Shown one piece after another: positions 36,882-49,534 of a stretch of 64,000 nucleotides of DNA. Made by a program: the position numbers and the translations under genes. Position 1 is the first letter of the stretch. Each line of letters starts with the position of its first letter. A model generated the notes under the pieces. The model had not been told where the DNA came from. It saw only the letters and a list, made by a program, of their open reading frames with translations, and searched no databases. The stretch is from Hofstenia miamia (taxonomy: Eukaryota > Xenacoelomorpha > Acoela), in contig SCFE01000051.1 in assembly GCA_004352715.1 (NCBI GenBank), forward strand, positions 778,095-842,094, read 5' to 3'.

Positions 36882-38549
36882 GCTTAAATTGTTCTATTTA
36901 TTGCAAACATTTGTATTAAATTCATTTTTCAAATTTTTATTCTATACGTGTGCTATTTTTATTTATTTTTTCGTCTTTTGTTGTATTTAATATATTTTAA
37001 AAAGTTTGTTCAATTGATGCACTTAAATATATATTAGTAAGGCCACTCTCCGAATGGATATACGATTGTGATAGAAATGACGTTTTGTGCATTCATTCTT
37101 CAACATCATGTTTGTCAATATTAAACAGCATATATGTTATATATACATTATGTTACAGACACTAATAGCAATAAGTTCTTAAATAACTCTTTAACATGAT
37201 AAGAAAAGCTAGAAGAAAGTTATTGCATTGCTTATGCTATTTGAGACTCAACTGAATAAAATAATAACATCCCATCTCCACTCATTGACTTTATTAGTTT
37301 TTGTTAAATTATCCAAAATCAAGCATCACAATCGTGAGATATCCATAAATAAAAATACAATTTAAAAATGTATAATTCAGTTTTGTGGAAACAAATCTTA
37401 TTTCGATAAGTCCTATTTGCTTTCAAAATCATCTGTATGAGTATTTCAGATAGGCTCTGTCTTAAGTGATTTTCGAAAGGCGTCTCTTTCCCATGATAAG
37501 ATAATCAAGTGTTCACACATTAAAAGAATGTACGCCTCCTTTGCCTATACTTCCCCAAACCAGAAGCATCAGTTGCTAAATTGATTTACTCCCCAGACGA
37601 TTTGTGCAATCCCCACGAAATTTTGACTTCCTTGAATTAATTACAAAAAATTTCATAAATAAAATGTCGTCTGGGTTATTAATGAGTCCTTAGGTCATTG
37701 AATATGAACCTATTAGATTCCCTATTTCTTTTATTTTCGATTATATATGAATGGCTCTGTCTAGACACATTTTTTACTGTGCCGGAAATTTTGAATTGGG
37801 ACACATTGCCTTTTGTGGGAAACACGATTTTATTTAATATACAAATACCGATATTATTTGTTTTGAAGTAAAAAGCACACATCCATCTTTTAATTATATG
37901 CAACAATAGTGAGCCTTGCTTTTTGGCAATTCAGCTTCCAAAGATAAAAGTCACTATTACTTTCATATGAGAAAATTTAATTGTCGACCATGCTTACCTC
38001 TTGACCTTTATTGTTATAAAAGGAAATCGTCGTAATTTGTGACAGTTCATTTTTTCACTTTTCTCAACCAGTTAAAACACCTATGTCCGTCTTCACTGAT
38101 TTGAATCTCAATTAAAATCAACTTTACCTAGTTTGTTTTTTGACTGCTATGTGTTTGTTCTTCAAGATTTTTTTTCAGCAAATACATTATAGGTAAATTT
38201 GGTAACTTTAGAGTATTCCCCGAGTTTTTTCATTTTTTTAGAAAAATGCCATTTATTTTTCAACAATATTTCGTAGAAAATTTTTGTTAAATTTTATTCA
38301 AAAAGAATAGTTCAACTCGCCAACTTTCACGTAAGAGATAAGTTAATCTATTTTACCTTATTTTCAAAATTCACTATTTACATTAGTATTAGATGTAAAG
38401 AGTGTAATTATGGTTATTGAAGCAATATCTTAATAGAAAAATTCACTTCCGCATGACAATGTCACCTGACAAAAATCAAGATCCATAAGGACAACCGCAA
38501 GCTAGCAATTTTAATTTCACTGAAAGGTTTGTTAATCATTAATGATGGC

Positions 38550-38587
<38 letters not shown>

Positions 38588-41500
38588 CTTTGCTAAGCAA
38601 TTTATTTATATTTAATGCAAAGAAGAGATAAATTATTTTATTAGATGAAAAATAACTTGCCATTTTATAGAATTAAGTATGCTTAAGTGCAGCAGGTGTA
38701 ACTGAAGATATAGAGCAAAAGTTTTTTGAAATTTCTTAAGATGCCTTTAGTGTCAACTTTTTCGAGAATTCATCAATACTCTTTATTCAAATTATCCAGA
38801 CTTGCAATACTATCAAATGACTTTTTCCTCTACAACATCAAAAATACAAATAATAACAATCATTGAAGTCTCTGATTATTTTCAAATATTTACGCCTCCA
38901 TTTTTTAAAAAAGTTTTTGTCAATATCAGATAAAAATTAAACTTCAAACTTTACGAAATTTTGGTATTGCTCTTTTTACTTCAATTAAACAAGGACATTA
39001 ATATATGAATGTTACTGATTTATAAAAAGTCCAAAAGAACAAATACAAGGAATCTAGGCATATTTCATAATCCAGTTCTCGAATTTCGGAATTTATTTCA
39101 GTTCTTAAGTTAACTCGAACTAGTGGCTAGATAAGAATTTTTTAACCTCGGCTCGACTCATAGAACCTCACATAGAACCTTTCAATGAGGCTCGTTTTAG
39201 GTCGATAATTTTTTAGAAAATATTGTGCTCTCAGAATTTTTAATTAGCTCTTCCTATTATTTAACAAAAACTTTAAAATATGATTATAAAAACGGTATAT
39301 TGAATGAAAAAATAAGAAAAATCTGTATAATCAAATAGATAAGCAGGATTTCAAATTCGCTTGGCTTAATAAAGGCCGTTTTTGACTCGTTGTATATCCA
39401 ATGTAATGCTAAAGTTCAGCTTGGCTCGGCTCGGCTCGCCTCGTTGATAAGTCATAGATTTTCTCATATGCAACCATTTTCACCACTACAGAAAATTTGA
39501 GCATTATTCTAGATACACATTTGCAAATTCTTGAAAGATTCCTGTATTTTGTAATTTATAATCTGTAATACCAACATATTTAGGTTTTCACATGATGGAA
39601 CAATATTTTTTTCCAATCGTCTGATCCTGACTGTTAGTTGTGTAATGCATTTAGTCTACTTTCCATTTGACGCACATAGATGTCAGGTGTGCATGGGTTC
39701 CTACAAATACCATGATGGATTGGTTCGCATGTATACCGAACAGGATCTCAATGGAATGTACCCAAATCAGAATACTGCCAATTTTGTCATCAACCCAGAG
39801 CTAAAACCTCACAACAAAACTTCTCTTTACTTAGCAGATAACTTTACTGAACACTGTTTTACAATTAGGCATGTAACAGAAACCCCCACTTATAATTCCC
39901 ATATGCATTTTAACATAGGATATTTTGCATAGAGACGTTGTCATATATAGTAAATCTACCCACTAAGTTATTACATTTGAAAAGCAAATCGATTTTAATG
40001 TTTGCTGATACATACGGAATGAACATCGCGGCTAAGGTGTCTTTTGAAGCTTTAAATTTTTTATCATTTGCAATCTCTTTAAGTTTATCTAAGTCAAGAA
40101 AAATGTGTTTTTAATTCATTAGTTGCCGCGCTATGTTACTAAACAAATTTTCAATGTTGTGTTCCATAAATAAACGAATGAATTTTCTGAGAAAGGTTGT
40201 ACATATTCAAAGGTTTCGAAAAACAATTTTTTGTTAAACATTAAACATGCAAAAACGCAGTAATTTATTTAGTAATTTTTTTTAGAAAAACAATGTAGTT
40301 TTTTAAATATATGTATATCTATAGGAAACTTCAAATTCATTTCGTTTTGTAAATATTATAATACATTTAGTTGAAATAGTCTAGAAATATATAAATATGC
40401 ACATGTATTCTGATATGATTTGCTTCGTTTGCAGGTACTCAGGCTTAGTTGTAATCAGTTGGATATTTGCTTTGTGTAAGAATCTTTATAGACAGAGTGT
40501 GTAGTACATTTATTGGCAAATGGTAGCATTTGACTTAAATAGATTCAATCGATATTCTCCTTCTGGTGTTTATTTAAGAGTCTACTGAATTTCTTCTTAA
40601 CCATGTTTAAATAAATTAACAATGTTATATAGTTAAGTTTTGCAAGGAATTGAATTTCCATAATTTATTCCATACGTTATTCCATTCAAATTAATCTAAC
40701 CCAAGTTCAAATTAATCTGTGTCAAATACAAATTAATTTATGTCAATTTTATGACAATCTATGTCAATTTCAAGTGAATATGAATCAAATTCAAATTAAG
40801 CTATTTACAATATCACTCTAAAGCCATTCCAGGTAACATATGTAGATTGTTTTATACAATTATTATTGAAAAATATGATTGTGTTTATTCCAGTGAGCTT
40901 CAAAATTTTTGGTGTCTATACCAGCATCATCATCCGTAATAGAGTACCATTTGATATAAACACATCTATGGCTCATGCAATGATGAAGATTTGTGCTAAA
41001 AAAATTTCCTGTCCCTTTAAGTACATAAAAATATTAATTTTTTTCAATGAGAAATCCGATTTTTACAAAAAAAAACAATTCCTAATGTTCTAATTTCCAT
41101 GGGAACAATAAAGACCTCAAATATGTTGCCTTTTGACGAAAAACATAGTGACCTTGTTCAGGGATGTTTTTCGCAATTATTTAAAACGCGTTACGTATGC
41201 TACATATAATGACTTTAGATGTATTTTCTATATTTTATTGGTTGTAGTAATTTATTATTTCATTTTAGCATTTTACTCTAAGTTAGAAGAAGGTTTGACA
41301 AATACACACAGATCGGATTAGGTTAGGCTAAAGTAGTCTAATCTCGATCCGTGGATTGAAATACATTAGTTAAATTACTATTATTTTTTAGTTTTAAGGA
41401 CAAATAAATAGGGAAAAATGTGCTTGTTAAAAATTTTTAAAAATATAAATAAGTCATTAGATAGACTATACAATTTATTTTCAGCTTTTGTACAACTTTC

Positions 41501-44500
41501 CAGCATAAACTTTTTTGTATTATCAAGGAATAACTAAAAAACGTAGATTGGATGTATATTAATTATTAAAGTTTCTTCTATTCAATGTTTCCTGGCAAGG
41601 AGAACAGGCGTATGACAATAGGTGGAATTTTTAGTAAATTAAAAATAATTTTGAGAAATTTCTGTCCAAAACGTCCCATTCACTTTGAAAAATTATTCTC
41701 AAGTTCGATTACCTGTCATAAGCGAGGCGGCATATAATTTGCATTAAAAACCAAAGTGGAGTCCCACGTTAATTAAATATTTAAATAGTCATATCCATAA
41801 AGTAAACATAAATTTTGAAAAATTGAATTCTTAAATTTTTACTTAAATAATAGATATTAAATTTTTTATATATATATAACTATTATTGATTTAAATGTTG
41901 ACTAAAAATTTTTTTAGAATATTTCTTTTAAATCGTTAAGAATATATTAAAAATAAATAATTTTTTGTATTATTCAAACGTAGAAATATTAATTATGACA
42001 TATTTTCATATCAACCTTACAATTTTTTACTAAAACAAACGCCTTGCATTGATAATTTTGAATTACGAAATTTATTATTGCGAAAAATATCTTTATATTT
42101 AAGTATTCTCCTGAAACTTTGCAATTATGGACATAATAGCCAATATCCACACTCAATATTTTGAGTTTGCAAAATATCCAGACTTTATCCGTTGTCGAAG
42201 TTGCTGCATAAGAAATTTATTAACGGTTTGTCCCGTAGCAATTTAATTAATATAATTCACAGATATTTTAAATTATCACAAGAAGCCATTCGGAAAACAA
42301 TTTAATAAAGTCAATTAATAGTATATATTTTTTCTACCATTACAGTAAGATAATTTGAAGGGACATGTATATATATTTATAGCTTGTTATAACTTGCATC
42401 CACATAAATTTTCAAAATCATATTCAATTACATTACAAGTGGAGGTTTCTTCTATAGTATTGATCGAAAATCTAACATATTTTTGGTAACTTTATATCTA
42501 CCGTCGATTTCACTTGTAATGCTGAGCTGGGTGAATTTCTGGGTAGATCCTAAAGCCATTCCTGCCAGAGCTGGACTTTCCATAACTGCAATCTTGGCAC
42601 AGATTACATTAATCGTTGGGATGGCATCTAGGTTTCCCTCAGTCAGTGACTTGAAAGTCGCTGATCTCTATGTCACCATAAACTTTATTTATACCTTTGC
42701 AGCTCTTATTGAATTTGCAATCGTTTCCTACACACCTTCCACACCTAAAGGGTAATTTTTTGCTTCTTACCGAATTATATATATATATATATATATATAA
42801 TTCCATAATATATATATATATACTGTATATATATATATGTATATATATATATATTAAAAGAATATATTTTTCTCGCAATGACAAATAAATAAAAATACAA
42901 GAAACAAATAGAGAAAAAATATACATTAATAATTTACAAATGGATAAATACATTAGAAGTAGTCTAATCCTCGATTATCGAAATTGTGCTTTCCTTGAAA
43001 AATATAGCAACAGCAGAGAAATAATTGCAGTACGTCGACCAATGAGTTTATGTGGGTAAACTTGTGCACGAAATTTGCCAAGAATTTATTGAATTTTTAA
43101 CAAATCACCATCTGCGGGCAATGGGTTGTTCTGGGATTGTTGACCTGGGCGAGGACGGTAACACAAGGAAACATGATTAATTTGATAGATAACTTATAAT
43201 TCATTAAAAATCCCCAAAGGGGTTGATAATTAACAAAGCTCTAAATATCGATGCACAAAGCTAATTTCGTCTAATAAATTCGGTTATAAAGAACATTGAA
43301 CATATTTTTATCTGAGGTGATTAAGCACACTTTTGCAATTTAATGTCTGATTTATTTAAAAATCTGGCGTTTTATTGATTCATTTACAAAGTTATACAGG
43401 GAATACTAGATTATGCATGATCTGGCATCAATCGCTCAAGTCTATTAATGCAAAATTTTAAAGTTGTTAACATCTTTTTTGCTATTTGCTGTAAAAAAAG
43501 TTTGATTTAGCACTACAGCTCTTAATTATAATACTGTAGCTTGGATTGCAGTTTTTTGACATTCCTATATTTCTGTGTTTTATTACTATTTATAATTGTT
43601 TAAATTTCACTTAAATATCAATTAGTATTCATAAACTTTTGGTACATGATAAATGTTAGTGGTTATACGCTGTAATAAGCAAAGTCGATTTATGATGTAC
43701 ATAGATGAAATCCAAACTAAAAATGGCCATCGTACTTTAATGCATCAGCTTCGCAATATAAATTTAGTCCAAAAAGCAATTAAAAATGTAAAAATTTCTT
43801 ATGATACCGCAATTTAAACAGACTGCGTTAATTGCAATTTGAATTAGATAAAAAATATTACACATTAATGCAAACCAGTGACGTTAAGATTTTAATCTGT
43901 GTTCTAATTGGTAATTCCGCACGATCAAATAGGCAAATATCATTTTAATAATTCATTTGGGAGTTTCCAACAATCAATAAATTCAATATACTCTGTAGGT
44001 ACTTATGAAAATATCCAACTGTTAGTTAAAAATTGCCTTAGCATTTAAGAAATTCGCATTTAAAAATTTGAGCAAAAGGTATGCAGAAATATCATATCTA
44101 TTTATTTCACTCAAGTCAGCCATTGTTAATTCAAAAAAAAATTTATATCAACTGCGCATACTCGAAAGTAATATTGTTATAACTTAAATATTTATTAAAT
44201 TGTAAAGACGATTTTGTTTATTGAATAACATATGCTTATTTGGTTTTAAAACACCGAATACTAAATGTTCAATATCTAATGCATACTAGTATTTTTCTAA
44301 GTTCCCAAAAGCCTATTCTAGATATTTTTATCAAAAATACACACCACATTGCACATTGTATATCAAAATTTATTATTTTTAGTGTTAAAACTTTAATTGC
44401 CTAAGTTGGACAAGGTTTGATTTCCTTTAGCAGATCAACCAATTTCAAACGATTATTTCCATTTTCAATGTGTAACAGCAGAATAGCCACTTGGTCAATT

Positions 44501-45593
44501 TAAGTGACTAGTCACTTCGGTCATTTTTTATTTATATAACTTAAAGTCACCTTTGGTCACTTTTTTCTTGACTGACTTTTGTCTAGTTGCAAATGAAAAT
44601 CTAGCATTAATTAACGGTAAATCTAGACTTGAGATTGACAATATCAGGTAAATATGCACCCAAACCCGACCCCTAAATATTTACTACCAGTCCCGATTCG
44701 AAACTTTGACATTGATTTGAGGATGTGGATCTCTGTTCAATCAAATTATCATTAACATTTATAATTTTCTGATAGGGGAAACAGCAATTAATTGGTTGTG
44801 CTTAATATCTTGGATCTTTTCTCAAATCAAGCGGTGATATAGATTAGTATTTATATTAACAGTCAATCTAATCTTTGTACGCGAACTCGACCCGACAATT
44901 TGATGCCCGACACGAAACCCGAAATCGGGTCGGGTTTTATCTGGTACCCGACGTTACCCCACAATAATAGACTGTCGTAATGTAGAAATAGGAAAGCGAT
45001 TTTCAATAATTCTAAAGGGAAGCATTTAAAAAATTGAATGGAGTCGAAAAAATTCCTTGCTTCAAATTCAAGCTCTCCGCTTCCCTCTACCCTTTATTTT
45101 TGTGTGACAGACACACTTGAATTTCTTTAAAACAGCTCTTTCTTGAATGAAGCGTAAACCTATGTAACATATATATTAAATGAATGATATTGCTTCAATG
45201 TTTGCAATGACTTATCTCAAAAACCGTCCAAGAAGTTTTTCAGTAAATACATTGACTTTTGTCACCCCTATGATGGTAACGTAATACTCTTCAATATTTG
45301 CAATTGTTGTATTCATGAATTTATATGTGATCTCTTCAATCTAAAGTTATGTTCTTAGGAAGGAAGATGGTCCACTCTCGAATGAAAGCAGTGAAATGTT
45401 TGTGAGCTTGAATGGCAACCACACTGAAACAAAGCTCGTGAATTCAAAATTCAGAAGAATGGTGCTTCAAAAGTACTCTGTTGATGACATCTCTCGAATC
45501 ATGTTCCCGTTGACATTTCTTCTGTGGAATGTCGTTTTTTTCACATTAAACTTTTATTTAGCGGGAAAATTGGACATGTATATAAAGAAATAG
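36117..45593 (+). CDS. Cys-loop ligand-gated ion channel subunit (spliced, 5' part missing)
   Basis: Five exons (36117-36266, 39584-39872, 40435-40475, 42458-42751, 45359-45593) join in phase with GT-AG introns. They encode most of one pentameric ligand-gated channel subunit, a plasma-membrane receptor whose extracellular domain binds a transmitter and opens an ion pore. Visible parts in order: 'IWKPDFYI' (usually W.PD.F in this family), the Cys-loop with 13 residues between its cysteines (CVMHLVYFPFDAHRC), a loop C region, M1 'LPSISLVMLSWVNFW', M2 after 'PAR' with the 9' Leu, M3, a short cytoplasmic loop and M4 followed by a stop. The Pro-Ala-Arg before M2 is typical of anion-selective GABA, glycine and GluCl-type channels. 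The ligand cannot be told. At least one upstream exon (signal peptide and first strands) is not recognised here. Confidence 0.9.
39584..39872 (+). other. Channel exon: Cys-loop
   Basis: 289 nt. It begins with g completing an Arg codon, then 'FSHDGTIFFSNRLILTVSC'. It holds the Cys-loop, 'SYKYHDGLVRMYTEQD', two possible N-glycosylation sites ('NKTS', 'NFTE') and ends at 'CFTIRH', with donor cat|gtaaca. The frame stays open for 19 more codons into the intron, which could mislead a gene finder. Confidence 0.9.
40435..40475 (+). other. Channel micro-exon (41 nt): loop C
   Basis: Acceptor gtttgcag|gt with a pyrimidine-rich tract, and donor ttgt|gtaaga. It encodes 'VLRLSCNQLDICF' plus two bases of a Val codon completed by the next exon. 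Without it the Cys-loop exon (phase 0) and the M1-M3 exon (phase 2) cannot join in frame. With it the product reads through into 'IDRKSNIFLV', the expected pre-M1 region. Confidence 0.78.
42458..42751 (+). other. Channel exon: M1-M3
   Basis: 294 nt. Acceptor ctatag|t, donor gg|gtaatt. It encodes 'IDRKSNIFLVTLYLPS', M1, the M1-M2 linker with 'IPARAG', M2 'LSITAILAQITLIVG', the M2-M3 loop 'FPSVSDLKVADLY' and M3 'FIYTFAALIEFAIVSY'. The 9' Leu and 6' Thr of M2 are kept. Confidence 0.92.
42775..42855. repeat. (TA)n tracts in the last channel intron
   Basis: Two TA runs separated by 'attccataa' and 'tactgta' form near-palindromic TA-rich sequence just after the donor. Other intronic TA tracts lie at about 36810-36882 and 38550-38583. 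Confidence 0.9.
45359..45593 (+). other. Channel exon: cytoplasmic loop and M4, last exon
   Basis: 235 nt. Acceptor ttcttag|g. It encodes a short M3-M4 loop and then the conserved 'YSVDDISRIMFPLTFLLWN' entering M4. It ends 'LDMYIKK' and TAG. An AATAAA follows at 45740. Confidence 0.92.
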
Positions 45594-45739
45594 CCACAAA
45601 CCAATCGAAACTATTTTTTAAAATTTGGTAATTTTGTAATGGTCTGTTGAACTAGTGATAAAGCACTTGTATAAAATATTTACAAAATCGCAATATTTCG
45701 ATCATTCAATGAATTGCCAAATGGAAATCTCACCAAATG

Positions 45740-45745
45740 AATAAA
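45740..45745 (+). terminator. Polyadenylation signal of the channel gene
   Basis: AATAAA 147 nt after the stop codon, the first canonical signal seen downstream. Confidence 0.45.
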
Positions 45746-46503
45746 TATAGATCTGGCAACATAGATATTCAAAAATCATATTGTAAGCAATCTCAGATTG
45801 ATCAAATTTCTATTCAGTATTTAACAAAGTATTTTTGTAATGTTTGCAAATCAAAAGTCAGAAATATTTTGCTTTCTGTGGTTTTCTAAAATAGTTTAAC
45901 GGGGTTATCATTAGCGTAGCATCATATTTTGGTATTCTACTATTTCTATCTTGGATTAACACATTACTATAGAAACATTAGAATCGTTGTTTAGTTCTTT
46001 TCACATCAATTCTATACAAATAATCCAATTTTTTCAAGACTTTTTCTCAAAAATGCAGTTATTTTAAAATAGGTTAAAAAATTTTAATGTCGAATTGTGT
46101 TGTTTGATTTGCTGTAACATAATTGGAGAAAAACAAAAAAAAAGAATAACCGAAGAAAAAAAGTAGAAAAATTATTAATACATTTTAATATTTTTTCATA
46201 TAGAACAAGTAACATTTTATTTGACATTATTTGTTGCCAAAACTGTTTTGCCAAAAGGAAATTAGACCATTCGTTTACTAAAAATGAATAGCGAAACAAA
46301 CCTAGCAACCCAGAAATTAACACATTGTTTACGCATATAACAAGTAATTATTTATTGTAAGCATGTTTAGAAATCTGATATATAAATGATTAAACAAAGC
46401 AAGAAAGTGATACAATAAATTCTTCGTGAAGCTTATCATTTGATTTTATTATCGGTTTGCTTTATTAAATAAAATAGAAAGCAGTTAGTAGAACGCAGTA
46501 GAT
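45746..46503. other. Gene-free AT-rich stretch
   Basis: No coding signal seen. Confidence 0.5.
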
Positions 46504-46734
46504 ATGATTAAAAATATTTTCGCTTGGACGAGCCCTGGTAAACCAAAAATTTTCATTGAATTTAGTAAAATACAACATAATTATTGTCCACTTTTGGAAC
46601 TTTTACTCACAAAGTTGGAAGATGATAATGAAGAAGGGTCTAAAGTTTTCTATATAAAGTCATGTTATCCAATACCTGAACATTCTAATCTGATAGTGCT
46701 GATGTCAGGAATATTTGTGCAAAGCCTCATATAA
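46504..46734 (+). pseudogene. Possible fragment of a RecQ-like helicase
   Basis: A 76-codon frame starting ATG. The stretch 'TSPGKPKIFIEFSKIQHNY' followed by 'PLLELLLTKLEDDNEEGSK' and 'VFYIKSC' is reminiscent of the start of the C-terminal lobe in RecQ-type helicases, where 'P.KPNI...V.K' precedes a linker and 'K.IIY'. No downstream helicase motifs (the Gly and Arg-finger regions) follow in any frame I can read. If real it is a fragment of a repeat or retrocopy. The similarity is from memory of the family pattern and is weak. Confidence 0.25.
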
Positions 46735-47983
46735 TTATCATTATCCCATTCTAAGAATATAATCCCAAGGTCTAAAGAGCCCAGCCTGAAAGGTATAGGA
46801 TATAATTGCATCCAGAAGTAATGCATCCCGTGTCAATGGCGTCTACAGAAGCTTGCGAAATTTCTAGAGAAGTCATTTTAAGCATGCTCACACAGGTCAT
46901 ATTTTTCTTCCCACTCATACATTTATGGTAAAAGGTTGCATAATATGAGACTGAAGCTTTTGCAACTAACATTTACAAAAAAAGAGGAAGTGCATATGTG
47001 TGACGCATTCCATTTTGTAGACTTAAATGTTTCAAAAGTTGATTGACTTTTCTTCGAAACTCACAAGGTTTTGACTGAACCTTATATGTTAGCAGTCATT
47101 GATCAAGTGTTTGGGTAAATGAAACCGTAAATCAGACGTTTAATGACATTCCAATGGACGTCTAGAGTATTTTCAAAAAATCGATTAATCAAAGTTTTAA
47201 TATTTTGAACAAAGTTTACTAAAGAGCTTGAGATTTGGCCATCTGAATAAATAATGAATTTAAGCCTTAGCATTCTGAATTTAAAACACAAATTTACTAA
47301 GTAACTAAAAACTTGCAATAAATTTTATATTAAATATTAATAAATACTAAAATCTAAGTTGGTTTGTATTTTCCTCATCTCTTGTATTAGTACGTTTGCT
47401 GAAGATGAAGATTATTATCAAAATCGTGATAATTTATCAAACCAGCATTACTTAATTTCAAATATTGGTTTTTGATAAATGAAATTTGACCTTCACCATT
47501 CATAATCTTCTACGTTTAACTAAAAGTCGGCCCCAAAAATAAACCTTGAGGCATTTCAATCAAAATGCATATATTTTAATAATTCTAGGAAGATTGGATG
47601 AAACCTTGTACTTTGTAGATTTTAAACTCAAGGTCTCAAGAAATTAAATCTAAATAAAAGTCCAATGGCTAGTAGCACGAGAATATATTGTTGATGTCTT
47701 GCAATATATTGTAGCTATAGTGAAACACAGCATAGCTTTTATAAAGATGTTCATGTACTAGAAATAATTGCTTTGTCAGCATGAGAAATTATAATTACCA
47801 AATTATTGAATAACTTTATGATATTCAAAGAATCATTATCTTGTAGAGACATTATATATTAATACAATAGGGAAAATCTTGCATTATTCTTGCTGATAAA
47901 TGCAATACTTCTCTTAGAGTATTTCATTTTTTTCAAATATACCGATAATTAAGGAAATCGATAGAAATTACAAATATGAAAAA
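46735..47983. other. Gene-free AT-rich stretch
   Basis: No gene supported. It may contain the decayed remainder of the helicase-like repeat. Confidence 0.4.
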
Positions 47984-48016
47984 CTAGCTGTTTGACCCGT
48001 GCTTCGCTCGGGAAAT
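47984..48016 (-). mobile_element. Helitron-like 3' end
   Basis: On the minus strand the sequence ends with a GC-rich hairpin (CCCGAGCGAAGCACGGG), a ten-base spacer, then CTAG followed by T. That is the hallmark of a Helitron 3' terminus (hairpin about 10 nt before CTRR, inserted at A^T). The 5' end (TC) was not located, so the extent towards 49 kb is unknown. Confidence 0.45.
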
Positions 48017-49534
48017 GCATTCAAAAAAACAGAAAATTCTCCCTCAGATATTTTGCCTCCGAATATAAGCAATACCTACAAAAACTGGGAAATTTTCCCT
48101 AAGCTACAGACTTGTCTACGAGCGCTGATACATAGTGATAAATGAAATTGATTTTTCCTTAGTCCCCAGTTTTTAACCTACGACCAAACTAAAGTTAAAA
48201 TTGAACAATCGTTAGGTCAAAAATCGTAATTTTTGGGTCAAAATTATATCGCAATGCAACTTTTAAGCTTCCGGGCACACAACATTATCGATCTCCAATC
48301 TATCAAGCATGCAATGGGTTTCGCATAAAATGCCCACATTCCCATATGTTTTTTTAAAACCCACAGGTCATTAATGATTATTGTCATACCCAGCGATTTT
48401 TCATCAATCATATAAGTTAAGTACCACAATAACAGCAGTTTCTCACACATCATCTTTGACACAACATACTGTCTATTTATGCTAAATTCACATTGGCATA
48501 ATTCTATGCAAGGAATTACATAAATTAAAAATGGAATATTTAATCCAGTGAAACCAATCATTTTGATTAGTGTATATCAACATTTTTTTAAGAATTCCCT
48601 CACACAGCTAATGGTTAATAGACAGACTTTCTGCAATTACCCTCTATGCAACTTGGTAATCAGCATAGTTTGATATCGCTACTGCCAATGCTTAAAGTTT
48701 TTGCATTGTTATGAAAGAGATTTGTCCAATGCAATACCATGAGCATGTTGCTTATCAAAATAATGAAAACATGTCTCTACCATTGTACACTAACTTAATC
48801 TTTGTTTTATTATCTGCGCACACAAAAAATGGATATACAACTTTTAAATTTCTTAGAGGGAAAATTAAGTGTAGAAACATTATCTTTCGGCTCATCAGTA
48901 ATTGTTTCTAAGCAAAGTGGTAGGCCTAAATGATGCGAATTTGACTTGACATCTATGCCACAATCTACGATGCCATTATCAGATACAAGAAATGTTTACC
49001 TTGCAGAGCAAAATTGTATTATACTAGCTGTTTCAAAATTCATTTTATTGCACATGTGTGAAAAACATCAAGCAAATTTCGTTAGAATCTTTATTTTATC
49101 AAGAAACTGAAAATCTTAATAATATCAAAATTCATGTGAAACATTGGTACTATAGTGCATCAAAAATATTTGAAGTATACAAGATGGTGTAGTTATTGGT
49201 AATTGCATAGATCACACTTGTTGAACAGATCGCCAACAATATTGAAGGCAGCCTGTGCTGCGCACCCAGACGGTATCAGTGTATGTGGCGAACGGTTCAA
49301 AAAAATTTCTGCACTCATCTCTAATTCCAGAGTGATTGGAAGTTAAAAGGGCGTCATTGTCACAATTTGAAGCATTGGGACTGGCTTCTGGACACTCGGT
49401 TGTTCCAAGGGTTTCCAGTGTAACTTATCAACCTGGAAGGTTTTTTCTTTCTCACATTGTCTCAAAGATATACTCAGATCAAACATTTTAGGATCCGATC
49501 AGTATCCAAAACTTCATAATCCGGATCCGATCCG
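48017..49534. other. Probable repeat-derived stretch, no gene
   Basis: May be the body of the Helitron-like element. Near 49.30-49.32 kb 'tgcactcatctcta' is an orphan hAT-like end similar to the right terminus at 32309. The 49.49-49.58 kb patch is rich in 'gatccgatccg'. Confidence 0.4.

Noticed and set aside
39873-39932. Extension of the channel Cys-loop exon to 'PTYNSHMHFNIGYFA'
   Set aside because: It looked like loop C at first, but there is no GT donor before the stop and the frame cannot join the M1 exon. The 41-nt exon at 40435 solves the join.
49295-49322. Orphan hAT-like end 'tgcactcatctcta'
   Set aside because: No matching left end or target duplication found, so no element can be defined.
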